Shown here piece by piece: positions 20,903 through 30,616 of a DNA stretch of 64,000 nt; position 1 is the stretch's first letter; each line of letters opens with the position of its first letter. The DNA comes from Bathynomus jamesi (lineage: Eukaryota > Arthropoda > Malacostraca > Isopoda > Cirolanidae), in the NCBI GenBank assembly GCA_023014485.1, contig JAJOZX010003311.1, forward strand, positions 460,349 to 524,348, given 5' to 3'. Below the pieces are notes generated by a model. It did no database searches, was not told where the DNA came from, and saw nothing but the letters and a program-made list of their open reading frames with translations. Made by a program: the position numbers and the translations under genes.

Positions 20903-21005
20903 ACACACACACACACACACACACATACACATATATATATATATATATATATGCTGCAAACCCACTGTTTCCTTGTGGGTTTGCAGCTTATATATATATA
21001 TATAG
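20903..21005. repeat. Compound microsatellite with perfect hairpin inside
   Basis: (CA)n and (TA)n are interrupted by a perfect 13-bp stem, GCTGCAAACCCAC (20953-20965) against its complement (20975-20987), with a 9-base loop. TA repeat resumes on the other side. Confidence 0.8.
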
Positions 21006-21600
21006 GGTCCACCAAAAACTCATTAATTTCTTTTAACTTTTGATAAAACTTTAACAAAATAAAATAAGTTATCTGACAACATTTCTTTAAATTTTTAGCC
21101 CAGTAGCTGAATAGACCTCGTTTTAGCCCGTAAACAAAAATAGAATGTAAAGATACGGTAAATACTCAAAATTTCTTTATTATACAACCAAAAATTCCTT
21201 TCATATAAAGTTGTTATTAAAATGTCAAACTAAAAATACTGTTCAAATTGTTTTCCTCCAAACTTCTATTACTTTTCGAAGTCTTGGTCTGAATTGATCT
21301 ACTGTTGAATCAATCTGGTCTTGCGGGAATTGGTCCATTGTTCAATCTGAACATCTCTCAGGTGGTTAACATTTGTGATTTTCTTATGATAAACCCGTTC
21401 TGACAAGTTTTCCCAGATCCCATAATCAACAGGATTCAAATCAGGACTGTTCGGAGACCAAGTTCTCCTGTTCAGTAAATTCGGGAACGTGTTCATTTAA
21501 ATAAGCAACAGTGTCTTTTGCCGTATGTCTCCTTGCTCCATCCTGTTGATAAACAAAATGACCTCCATTTGCCAGAGCACGCATCTCCGGAATCATGCCA
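21006..21600 (-). pseudogene. Tc1/mariner transposase, C-terminal half
   Basis: The minus strand reads FVYQQDGARRHTAKDTVAYL (second catalytic Asp), then WSPNSPDLNPVDYGIWENLS with the third catalytic Asp, then ERVYHKKITNVNHLRD. Frames change several times. The element's outer end is probably at 21006 (GGGTCCACCAAAAACTCATT, after TATA). The 5' half is absent beyond about 21600, so this is a truncated copy of a lineage different from the one at 5881-7491. Confidence 0.8.
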
Positions 21601-21933
21601 TTAACTTTCATATGCCCTATTAAGCCTATAATGCTTAATAATATTTTATCTTTATCAGAGACATGGCATTTGAGGGATATCTACAGTAATTTTTTTAATC
21701 TGAAAAAAAGAGAAAAATTATTTCATTATGGACTTAGATTTATAGAACTAAAAAATCAAGTTAATATTAACCAACCAAATTTAATCATTCAGTTATGAAA
21801 ATTGGCTTATATAAAATTCATGGTAATTAGTGTCTGTAAATTTTATAAATCATCCAAACACATTTTGACTTATTAGGTTATTATCAAGCACGTTTTTTTT
21901 TTTTTTTTTTTTTGAGGACTCGTTTTATATGTA
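21601..21933. other. Gene-free AT-rich stretch
   Basis: Nothing recognisable apart from a T run of about 20 at 21893-21913. Confidence 0.5.
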
Positions 21934-22446
21934 CAGAGTGGCTCAAAAGTTGGTTTATATCAATACCATTTGTTTTCTCTGTTCAGGTGAGATATTGATG
22001 GAAAATTTATGAAAGGTGAGCGAGTGAAGTTGGTCTTCATGTACGCTACAGAAGAAAGAAGGTGCCGAAGGTGTGTCGGACGAATTTAAACATTAAGCAA
22101 AAAGAGAAAAACATAAAAAAAACACTGGTTTCTCAACTGTCAGAAAGTGGTTGAACGATTTAAAACCACTAGACTGTTCCCGAGAGACTAGGTACTGGTC
22201 GGCCAAAAACCTCCACGAAGGATGTAACTGCGATACTGGTACTGGTTAATTTGTTCAAGAGCCCGTAGAAGTCAACCCGAAGGTTACCCAGGTGTCGAGG
22301 TCATCTTGTCAGCGAATTTTGAAGCATATCACGATGTCACTCAGAATAGGAGGTTCATAGGTCTTACTTTAAGCATTTATGATGAATAAACCAACATAAT
22401 GCGTGAAACACATTATTTCACCTGTCCTGACTTTTGGGTCATCCTG
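21934..22446 (+). mobile_element. Short Tc1/mariner-type element
   Basis: Ends CAGAGTGGCTCAAAAGTTGG and (reverse complement) CAGGATGACCCAAAAGTCAG are flanked by TA on both sides. The plus-strand interior keeps bits of an N-terminal DNA-binding region, including GTGRPKTSTK and SEF followed by SISRCHS, in broken frames. The catalytic region is deleted. Confidence 0.75.
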
Positions 22447-22448
22447 TA

Positions 22449-22484
<36 letters not shown>
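22447..22484. repeat. (TA)n microsatellite
   Basis: Pure TA run at the 3' end of the minus-strand LINE E copy and at the right end of a mariner-type element. Confidence 0.9.
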
Positions 22485-22487
<3 letters not shown>

Positions 22488-23498
22488 GAAGGAAGGGCCA
22501 AAGGAAAATGCTCGCAAAAGCGCCCCTCCCATAGAAGAAAAAGAGCCAAAATCAAGGTTCGGGGTTTTCGAGATGTCTAGACACTGCGTTTGAAAGATGG
22601 GAGGTCATAGACAGGACGAAAGATGGGAGATGATAGACAGGAGGAAAGATGGATTGAGGAAGGTTGTTCCAGAGTTGACCGGTTGAGTAGATGAAAGACT
22701 GATAATACCGATTAACCCTTGCATTAAATGGTTGGACAAAAAAGGAATGAGAAAGTGTAGAAAGTCTGGTACTGCGTGCTCTCCTTAAAGGAAGAGGCAT
22801 GCAGTTAGAGAGTTCAGAAGAGCAATGTCCGTTATGATAGCGATACTAAAGAGAGTGTGAGGCAACAATGCGGCAAAGAGAGAGAGTGAAGACAGTCAGT
22901 AAGGGGCGGGGAATTGATGAGACGAAAAGCCTCTGATTCCACCCGGTCAAGTATGACTGTGTGGGTTGAACCACCCCACACACGAGAAGCATACTCAATA
23001 CAGGGGCGAACAAGACCCCTGTACAGAGACAGCAACTGAGTGAGGGTGAAGAAACTGCGGAGGCGGTACAGCACACCTAACCTCTTAGAAGCTGTTTTAG
23101 AAAGAGATATACGTGATCTTTCCAGAAAGATCACGAGAAAAGGAAACGCCAAGAATGTTAAGAGAAGAGGAAGGATTGATTGTGTATTGTTGAAGGTAAG
23201 GGGATAGTCGTGTGGAAGATTGTGACGAGTAGACAGACGGAGGAACTGAGTTTTTGAGGCATTGAAAGCCACAAGGTTTTCTCTGCCCCAATTAGAGGTC
23301 AGGTGCTCCATAACCTACTACACGAATCATGTAGTGACTGTTGAGAGGGACCCTTTGGGAAGCGGGTAGAGAAGTAAAGAGTGGAATCATTGGCATTGGA
23401 GTGAATAGGACAGGAAGTGCGAATTAAAAGATCATTAATAAATAAAAGGAAAAGAGTGGGTGACAGGACAGAACCCTGAGGAACACCACTGTTAATAG
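22484..23498 (-). pseudogene. LINE E reverse transcriptase, C-terminal half
   Basis: The minus strand runs from FPKAINSGVPQGSVLSPTLF through LLFINDLLIRTSCPIHSNAN; the palm YADD has become NAND, destroying the Asp pair. It continues LSKTASKRLGVLYRLRSFFT and YSTGQLWNNLPQSIFPPVYH, followed by the family 3' end next to (TA)n. At least three frameshifts. The 5' side stops exactly at the 12-bp duplication that marks insertion of Penelope-like element 1. Confidence 0.85.
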
Positions 23499-23550
23499 CT
23501 TTAGGAAACAATGCAAAAAACTTCTTTTTTTTCTACGTGAAGGTCAAAAT

Positions 23551-23935
23551 ATGAAAATAAAAACCCACTCTAATAGACAGAGTTTATTTCCACGACAGTT
23601 TCGACGCCCACTGGCATCCTCCTCGGGTGGATACAGAAACACGAATGAACCAAAACAAGAGGGAAAAACAGTCAGGGACCGACCGTTAAAAAATTCGCAC
23701 CTAGGTTAGATCCCATTCTCCCGACACCGGAAGGGCATTTTCATTAAGTACATTCGCGCAAATTTATACAGATTCTATTATATTTTTTTACATAATTATT
23801 ACATTTATTATTAAATTTTACATTTAATATTGCATAATTATTTATTACAGAAATTATAAACTTCTTATTACATTGGTTATTACATTGTTGTTTATTATAC
23901 AGAACTTATAAACCGAAAAATGAATGAAAAACGCC
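23551..23935 (-). repeat. Penelope-like 1 inverted terminal repeat, left
   Basis: Reverse complement of 27410-27757, with high identity over landmarks such as ACCCACTCTAATAGACAGAG and CGGGAGAATGGGATC (read on the minus strand). Confidence 0.85.
23589..23631 (-). ncRNA. Hammerhead-like motif in Penelope-like 1, left repeat
   Basis: Minus-strand order: TCCAC, CCGAGGA, one extra G, stem GATGCC with loop AGTG and GGCGTC, GAAAC, TGTC, GTGGA. TCCAC and GTGGA pair as stem I; GATGCC and GGCGTC pair as stem II. The core box is CCGAGGA where the standard is CTGANGA, a single U-to-C change at a usually important base. Penelope-like elements are known to carry hammerhead ribozymes, which supports the identification; activity is untested. 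Confidence 0.5.
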
Positions 23936-23939
23936 GATT

Positions 23940-24301
23940 AGGAAACAATCCAGAGACCATTGAGAAATTCGCACCTAGGTTAGATACCGTTCTCCCGACA
24001 CTGGAAGGGCATTTTATTACAGGGTCCGCTTATAAGTACATTCCCACAAATTAAAACTATCTTCTTGTTCTATACATACAGATTCTAATATTTTGACATA
24101 ATTACTGCATTTATTATTACATTTACATTTTTTAACATTTATTATTATTACCTTTACCCTAATTATTAAATTTATAATATTACCTTTATTATTACATCTG
24201 TTGCATTTATATTTATTTCCACATTTATTACTTCCATTATTACATTTACTAAAAGCGAGTAAGGAAACATTCCAATCCAGAGACATTTAAGAAATTCACA
24301 C
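23940..24301 (-). repeat. Degenerate tandem copies of the Penelope-like 3' end
   Basis: The segment around 23940-24100 repeats 23680-23790 and also resembles the coding end at 24250-24430. A 17-residue piece, YVKILESVCIEQEDSFN, mirrors KRKIIESVCIEKVDNFN of the endonuclease frame. So the end of the ORF and its flank exist in about three decayed copies. Confidence 0.7.
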
Positions 24302-26073
24302 TTAGTTTCGAACACGTTCCCACGACTCCGTAAGGGATTTTTTGACCAAGAATCTCATTAAAGGGTCTAACTTATAAGTACCTTCGCACAAATTAAAATT
24401 ATCTACTTTTTCTATACACACAGATTCTATTATTTTTCTTTTGACATAATTATTACATTTATAAAGTACCTTACTTGATTCCCAATCTATAGCATGATTA
24501 TTTTGGCTGGCGTGATAAAAAATGGCATTATTAGTATTACAACTTCTGAAGGCATATTTGTGTTCTTTAATACGGGTTTCAATATTTCTTCTAGTTTCTC
24601 CCACGTATACTAAATCACAACTTTTACAGGGAATGCTGTAGACACAGGCTTGTTCCTCTTTTGCCACGTTATTCCTAACCAATTTACTTTTCACGGCAGA
24701 CGAATATTTGAACGCCAAAGCAAACTTAAAATCTTTCGTCAACGGTTTTACTCTTTCTAAGCCGGCAATGTAAGACAAACTCACATATTGTTTTTGGTTA
24801 ACTGAAGGTTCCCGAGGGGCATAAAAAGATTTTCTGGCTTTAAAATACGCCTTTCTGATAAACCACTCGGGATATTTTAAATCCTTAAAAATGTTCCAAA
24901 TCTTTAATTTTCCGGTCCAGCAAATGTGGGCTACAAATCCTGAGTGCTCTTAGAAACATGGAAGAAATAATTGAGCTTTTAACCCCTTATCATGATATGA
25001 AAAATAATGAATGTACGAATTACAATGAGTAGGTTTTCTATAGACCGTGAAATTGGGCTTTCCGCTTTCGTTAATGACCAAAACATCTAGAAAAGGTAAT
25101 TGTTTGTCGTTCTCCCATTCATATTTAAATTTAATAGAGGGAACAAGATTATTTAATGACTGAAAGAAAGTGTCAAAGTTGTTCCAGTGGTCAGGCCAAA
25201 ATGAGAAAATATCATCTACATAACGAAACCAAATTAGATTCCTGGGACATATTGTTTGCAACAATTCCGACTCATAGTATTCCATGTATAATGTACTCAG
25301 TATTGGGGATAAAGGAGACCCCATTCCCATACCAAAACGTTCCAAATAAAATTCTTCACCGAAGGAGAAGGCATTATTGGTGACAGTTTTATCAGTTCTA
25401 AAAATACAGATGTGGGCATGCTTAGTTCTACGTTACATGTTGGCAATTTTCTATCTAAAAAACTAAGTACATCATCAATGGGAACTTTCGTAAACAAGGA
25501 CTCAACGTCAAAACTGATCATTCTTCCCCGTTTTAAATCTAAGGGCATAACTTTGTTAATAAAGTCACAGGAATTAGTGATGTGCGAGCCTGAAAATTTA
25601 CCAACTAATGGGGCTAATTTATCTGCAAGAAATTTAGATAACCTGTAACTAAAGGAACCCCTGTGTGAAATAATGGGACGGAGTGGTATATTAATCTTAT
25701 GGGTTTTGGGTAGGCCGTAAATGTGGGGGAGTTTGGGGTTAATCTGTAGAAATCTTTTAGGATCAATCGCCGGGACATCTTTTAATAAGTTCCTGATGGT
25801 TTTGTTGAATTCGGCAGAAAGACGCTTTAGGGGGGACGATCTCACTTTGGCGTAGGTGAATTCATCACTAAGTAACGCTTCCATTTTTTGTTTATAATCA
25901 CACTTGTCCAAAATAACCACAGTGTTACTTTTGTCCGCTTTAGTGACAAATATTGCTTCATTCTTCCTGAGCTTGTCTAAAGCTAACCGGAATCTTTTGG
26001 GAATAGAGTCCAATGAGTTGAAATGTTCCAGAAACTTGCTCAGAATCAAACCATTTAAACACGGAATATCCAC
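24302..26073 (-). pseudogene. Penelope-like 1 reverse transcriptase with GIY-YIG endonuclease
   Basis: The protein copies element RNA and cuts DNA. From 26073 down: FVTKADKSNTVVILDKCDYK and LPHIYGLPKTHKINIPLRPI (Penelope RT fingers), ISFDVESLFTKVPIDDVL (first catalytic Asp), MGMGSPLSPILSTLYMEYYE, and FRYVDDIFSFW, the catalytic YVDD palm. Then the nuclease: CVYSIPCKSCDLVYVGETRR followed by NIETRIKEH, a GIY-YIG core with the CCHH-like cysteines typical of Penelope. Frame breaks lie near 25300 and between 24950 and 24784. Otherwise little is missing; the start before 26073 extends to the hAT insertion region and may be incomplete. Confidence 0.9.
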
Positions 26074-26201
26074 CCTGGAATTAACTACGAAGACACAAAA
26101 TCTAAAACAATGTTTTTATCGGGTTTAAGGGCAAACGACAGCCCTAAATTCATTCGTTTTTCGGTTTATAAGTTCTGTATAATAAACAATAATGTAATAA
26201 C

Positions 26202-27400
26202 TAGGGCGGTCAAAAGTCAATAAAGTCAAATTGTTTCCTATGGGGCACTTTTCGCTGAAACGACTGAAAATGCAATAAAACACCTGTAGGGGTATATTAC
26301 CAAAGTTAATAGGTCAACCAAAAGTCAACTTTTACCTGTTAGGTCAAAAAAATAGCAATGAGGTAAATAAAGTCAATTTTTTGGAATAAATAATTAAAAT
26401 AACTAAAAATTGGCATCTTTTTGGTTAACTGGCAACTTCGCTGCTCGTATTTGTCTTATTCAGTTATGTCCGTTCTGGTTTTGGATGTGGTTGTGTTGTA
26501 TGTATTGTGGTTACTGGTTACCATTTTTTGATTTGTGATTTTTTCGTTACATGGTGTCAGCTGGAGCGACACTCAAGCAACTTTTTCCAAGACTTTTCCA
26601 TGTAACGTGTCTTGCGCATCTGTTACATAATTGTGCGATGCAAATAAGGGCATTTTATAGTGATGTTGACACTTTAATTGCATGTGTCAAGGCTTCTACT
26701 CTTAAAAACAAAAGGAAGGAATTGTTTGCTGAAATAGGAACTCCTCCAGAACCGATTGTAACACGTTGGGCAAGCTGGCTGAACGCTGCTTTTTATTATG
26801 CAGACAATTTTCCAAATGTGAAGACAATTGTGGAAAATTTTGAAGATGAAGGAATCATTGTTCAGAAGGCTAAAGAGAGTGTTGCTAATGAAAAACTGCC
26901 AAAGCAACTAATGTCAATCAAAATGAATTATAGTTTGATTGCTAGCTTAGTGACTAGGATGGAAGCATCTGATTGCACCATTAGAGAGGCATATGAAACC
27001 ATTTCTTCTATCAACCTTGGCGAAGATATGTGTTCAGTCAAACAATACATTGAAACAAGACTCAAGACAAATGGTATTTGTGAAATAATTAACCTCAGTA
27101 GACCTGAAATCTCACCAACAGTTTATGGTCAGCTTTTGCAATGTCAACCAACAACTACCGCTGTAGAGAGATCTTTCTCCATGCTTAATAAATTATTAAG
27201 TAAGGATCGCAATTTTTTGCCAGAAAATGTCGGCAAATACTTCATAATTTACCACAATCGGTCAACTGATGTAGAAGAGCAAGAATAAGTAATTAAAGTA
27301 TAGTTTTTATTATTGAAAGTAAAGGCAACTTTATACGTCAATTTTTTCAATTCGCAAGGTCAACTTTCTTAATTTTTTCGGTCAACTTTTGACTGCCCTA
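26202..27400 (+). mobile_element. hAT transposon nested in Penelope-like 1
   Basis: Exact 8-bp duplication GTAATAAC (26194-26201 and 27401-27408). Inverted ends TAGGGCGGTCAAAAGTCAAT and (reverse complement) TAGGGCAGTCAAAAGTTGAC. The phrase GGTCAA or AAGTCAA is iterated just inside both ends. It carries one open transposase fragment. It inserted after the host element, near the inner edge of its right terminal repeat. Confidence 0.92.
26551..27288 (+). CDS. hAT transposase, C-terminal 245 residues
   Basis: Residues 15-30 read FHVTCLAHLLHNCAMQ, then PIVTRWASWLNAAFYYADNF (the conserved TRW of hAT catalytic domains) and the C-terminal dimerisation signature TTTAVERSFSMLNKLLSKDR. The frame is fully open to its stop at 27288. 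It lacks the BED-type zinc finger and the first catalytic Asp, which lie in the first half of full-length hAT transposases (600-700 residues). The GC and codon usage do not stand out. It could not mobilise DNA alone, but the intact second half suggests a fairly recent internal deletion. Confidence 0.85.
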   Translation: MVSAGATLKQLFPRLFHVTCLAHLLHNCAMQIRAFYSDVDTLIACVKASTLKNKRKELFAEIGTPPEPIVTRWASWLNAAFYYADNFPNVKTIVENFEDEGIIVQKAKESVANEKLPKQLMSIKMNYSLIASLVTRMEASDCTIREAYETISSINLGEDMCSVKQYIETRLKTNGICEIINLSRPEISPTVYGQLLQCQPTTTAVERSFSMLNKLLSKDRNFLPENVGKYFIIYHNRSTDVEEQE

Positions 27401-27409
27401 GTAATAACC

Positions 27410-27757
27410 AATGTAATAACAAATTTATAATTTCTGTAATAAATAATTATGCAATATTAAATGTAATAAATTTAATAATAAATGTAATAATTATGTAAAA
27501 AAATATAATAGAATCTGTATGTTTAGAACAGGAAGATAGTTTTAAATTTCCGCGAATGTACTTAATGAAAATGCCCTTCCGGTGTCGGGAGAATGGGATC
27601 TAACCTAGGTGCGAATTTCTTAACGGTCGGTCCCTGGACTGTTTTTCCCTCTTGTTTTGGTTCATTCGTGTTTCTGTATCCACCCGAGGAGGATGCCAGT
27701 GGGCGTCGAAACTGTCGTGGAAATAAACTCTGTCTATTAGAGTGGGTTTTTATTTTC
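27410..27757 (+). repeat. Penelope-like 1 inverted terminal repeat, right
   Basis: Inverted counterpart of 23551-23935. Ends two bases before the 12-bp target duplication. Confidence 0.85.
27679..27721 (+). ncRNA. Hammerhead-like motif in Penelope-like 1, right repeat
   Basis: Identical to the left-repeat motif but on the plus strand: TCCAC (27679-27683), CCGAGGA (27684-27690), stem II 27692-27697 with 27702-27707, GAAAC (27708-27712), TGTC, then GTGGA (27717-27721). The predicted cleavage point would follow the C at 27716. Same reservation about the U-to-C change. Confidence 0.5.
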
Positions 27758-27771
27758 ATCTTTAGGAAACA

Positions 27772-27778
27772 TATGTGT

Positions 27779-27817
<39 letters not shown>

Positions 27818-27830
27818 ATGTATGTATATC

Positions 27831-27862
<32 letters not shown>

Positions 27863-27890
27863 GATATATATATATATATATATATATATT
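27772..27890. repeat. Compound (GT)n, (GTAT)n, (TA)n microsatellite
   Basis: Separates the Penelope-like element's target site from LINE C copy 2, which starts inside the TA run. Confidence 0.9.
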
Positions 27891-28760
27891 TATTAACGAT
27901 TTAGATGTCGGCCTAGTCAGTACAGTTTCAAAGTTGCGGATGACACGAAGCTGGGTGGTAGGGCGATTAACAACGAAGATAGAGGTAAAATCCAGGAAGA
28001 TCTGAATAAAATCGTGATTGGTCAGTCACATGGCAAATGAGATTTAACGTTGATAAGTGCAAAATTTGCATATAGGTTCAGCGTAACGGTAATTTTGCGT
28101 ATAGTATGTCAGGAAAGATTTAACAAAGCGTAGAGCAGGAAAAAGATTTAGGAGTTATAGTCACGGTGATTTAAAGTAGCGAAACAAAGTACAGCACGGT
28201 CAATAAGGCGAACAAAGTGTTAGGTTTTATAGCTCGAAATTTTGAGTACAAATCGCGCGATATATAGTTCCTCTTTATAAATCATTAGTTAGACCCCATT
28301 TGGAATACGCGATCCAATTTGGAATCCGCATATGTGCAAAGATATAGACAGAATCGAAAGAGTTCAAAGACGAGCAACTAAGATGATTCCGTCGCTTAGG
28401 TCAAAGTCGTACGAGGATAGGCTTAAGGAGTTAAAATTGACTACACTCGAGACCAGAGACTAAGGGGTGATCTAATCCAGGTTTTCAAAATTATGAATGG
28501 GTTCGATAACGTAGATAGAGATAGCTTTTTCGAAATATCTCAATATAATAGGACTAGAAATAACGGGTGTAAGTTGACAAGTTGACAAGTTGACAAGTTG
28601 ACAAGTTGAAGGTTCGAGACAGCAGTTGCGAAAAACTTTTTTACGCATAGAATAGTAAATAGCTGGAATAGTTTGCCGGTAGAAGTAATTAGTAGCACGT
28701 CTATAAACATGTTTAAAAATCGATTAGACGCGCATGTTGATAGAAAAGGTATAGTTTAAG
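27890..28760 (+). pseudogene. LINE C reverse transcriptase, 5'-truncated copy 2
   Basis: Begins LLTINDLDVGLVSTVSKL and FADDTKLGGRAINNEDRGKI in alternating frames, so the palm FADD is readable. Then VPLYKSLVRPHLEYAIQFGI, FKIMNGFDNVDRDSFFEISQ and the C-terminal WNSLPVEVISS-like end. A short microsatellite (TTGACAAG)n has grown inside the coding sequence at 28574-28610. Many frame breaks. A 3' untranslated tail follows to about 28920. Confidence 0.8.
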
Positions 28761-29179
28761 GTAGTAAAATTAAGGCTTTGTGGGGATAGATCCCACAGCT
28801 CAACACAAGTGTTGTGGGATATAGGGACTCGGGGCCCATAGTACTGTGAGGTATTGAAAAACTCATGATCTTCACTTGCCCCACAAACACCTTGAAATGG
28901 GAGACCCAAAATGGGTGCACACACATTTCTACATTATTGTAGTCTTTACAGCCACAGCTACACTTTTCCTCCTAAGTATATATATTGTAATGTATATGGT
29001 TGTAAATTTTGACTTGGTCCGCAATCGATATGGACCGTGACTTATTTTTGGTTGGCAGGGTACTAGTATTGATGGATACCGTAATGAAATTGACTGGATT
29101 CTTTGGATCTGATATATTTGCATGTCCGTTATAAATAGATATAGAGTGTAACATATTTGTGGATAGTAGTCTATTAATT

Positions 29180-29582
29180 CAGAGCTGGGCACTTGCGGCA
29201 TATTTTGCGGTACTGCGGTACTACCAAACTACCAAACCGGTACAAACCGGTACGCGGAAATTTGAATGCGGTAGCGGTACTGCGGTACTTTCAGCGATCC
29301 TTTGCGGTACTGCTTTATGCGGTCCCGGTTTGGTAGTTTGGTAGTACCGCACAGAGCTGGGCACTTGCGGCATATTTGCGGTACTGCGGTACTACCGGAA
29401 CCGCATAACGCAGTACCGCAAAGGATCGCTGAAAGTACCGCAGTACCGCTACCGCATTCAAATTTCCGCGTGCCGGTTTGGTAGTTTGGTAGTACCGCAG
29501 TACCGCAAATATGCCGCAAATGCCCAGCTCTGGTACCGCAGTACCGCAGTACCGCAAAATATGCCGCAAGTGCCCAGCTCTG
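29180..29582. mobile_element. Palindromic hAT mini-element (outer)
   Basis: Ends CAGAGCTGGGCACTTGCGGC in inverted orientation. Right flank TCTATTAT, left flank TCTATTAA plus TT; the uninterrupted target (TCTATTATGACTTG) is present in the related repeat at 49560-49600 (complement), so this is a clean insertion. The body is made of repeated TGCGGTACTGCGGTAC words. A second copy (29352-29532) sits within it. Confidence 0.88.
29352..29532. mobile_element. Palindromic hAT mini-element (inner, nested)
   Basis: Exact 8-bp duplication GTACCGCA (29344-29351 and 29533-29540). Ends CAGAGCTGGGC and GCCCAGCTCTG. 181 bp, with no coding. It inserted into its own sequence type. Confidence 0.92.
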
Positions 29583-29890
29583 TCTATTATGACTTGATCC
29601 TCTGGATCCAGAGATTCTATCTTTAGTTTTAAATCGATAATTAATTAGTTTTAAATTGATAATTATTTAGTTTTGTAAAAATTGGTCGTTGCCAATGTAC
29701 AGGCAGTTTTTACATAAATTTCTTATGTTCTTGTGGTTCGGAACCCACGTAAAACTGTAGGTCCCCTCCGCCACCACAGAGCATACACAATTACGAACAC
29801 AGTTAGGTAGACCAGCCATGAGTGGATCCTAGGGTCTTTGTTGGTCTGAAACATTATAACATTATATATATATATATATATATATATTAA

Positions 29891-30064
29891 TGCTGCACTA
29901 CCAAACCGGTACCAAACCGGTACGCGGAAATTTGAATGCGGTAGCGGTACTGCGGTACTTTCAGCGATCCTTTGCGGTACTGCGTTATGGGGGTCCGGGG
30001 TGGTAGTGCGGTGGTACCGCAAGTACCGCAGTACCGCAAAATATGCCGCAAATGCCCAGCTCTG
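29891..30064. mobile_element. hAT mini-element of the same family, left end lost
   Basis: Shares GCGGAAATTTGAATGCGGTA and the right end GCCCAGCTCTG with the pair above; the left end is replaced by a (TA)n tract. Confidence 0.8.
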
Positions 30065-30067
30065 AAT

Positions 30068-30120
<53 letters not shown>
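30068..30120. repeat. (TA)n microsatellite
   Basis: TA run with one phase shift. Confidence 0.9.
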
Positions 30121-30121
<1 letters not shown>

Positions 30122-30563
30122 AGGTGACTTATTTAGTTTGTTGGTTAGTTTGAATTAGTTTTAAAAGAAACTGCCTCATATACAAACTTGCTAACGATGA
30201 GCAAAAAACAAAAACAAAAACAGACAACCGTTTAGAATTATTTGTTTCCTTAATTTTAGTGACAGGATTGGCATAGGTGAGAGAGAGAGAGAGAGGTGAG
30301 AATGGGGGTAGTTGTGGGGGGGGGGGGCACACATTTTATATATATGTGTGTATATATATATACTTTTTTTCCTTGGTGGCATTGCGGTTAAGAAAGTTTA
30401 ATGAGAACGTGTGTTCGGATTAAGTTGTAGGAGAGAGTGGTCGAAGTAAGAAAAATGTCTGGAACCCTTCTGCTCGTTGCGAGAAATGGATTCCCGTTGA
30501 TCCGTTACAGAAGACACTTTCACCTTAATTGAAGGACGGATTACAACGCACGCAAAAGTGATT

Positions 30564-30616
<53 letters not shown>

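Larger units (their letters stand above)
23511..27759 (-). mobile_element. Penelope-like element 1, nearly complete, with nested hAT
   Basis: Bounded by the 12-bp direct repeat CTTTAGGAAACA (23499-23510 and 27760-27771), a likely target duplication. The first and last roughly 350 bp (23551-23935 and 27410-27757) are inverted copies of each other and each holds a hammerhead-like motif. Between them on the minus strand lie a reverse transcriptase and a GIY-YIG endonuclease. The hAT copy at 26202-27400 lies inside with its own duplication. Penelope-like elements differ from LINEs and LTR elements in using a GIY-YIG nuclease and complex terminal repeats. Confidence 0.9.
28925..29862 (+). repeat. 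SINE-like repeat H interrupted by hAT mini-elements
   Basis: Matches (reverse complement) 49297-50020. Without the insertion at 29180-29582 it is about 535 bp. Near its 3' side it contains the shared core CTTGTGGTTCGGAACCCACG then TAAAACTGTAGGTCCCC (29733-29770), and it ends at a (TA)n tract. I see no tRNA or 5S head at its 5' side. Confidence 0.75.

Noticed and set aside
25412..26128. Plus-strand open frames opposite Penelope-like 1
   Set aside because: Antisense shadows of the RT; they share no family pattern of their own.
29159..29569. Several overlapping frames in the TGCGGTAC-rich region
   Set aside because: They are products of the low-complexity palindromic body of hAT mini-elements; all frames on both strands are open by composition.
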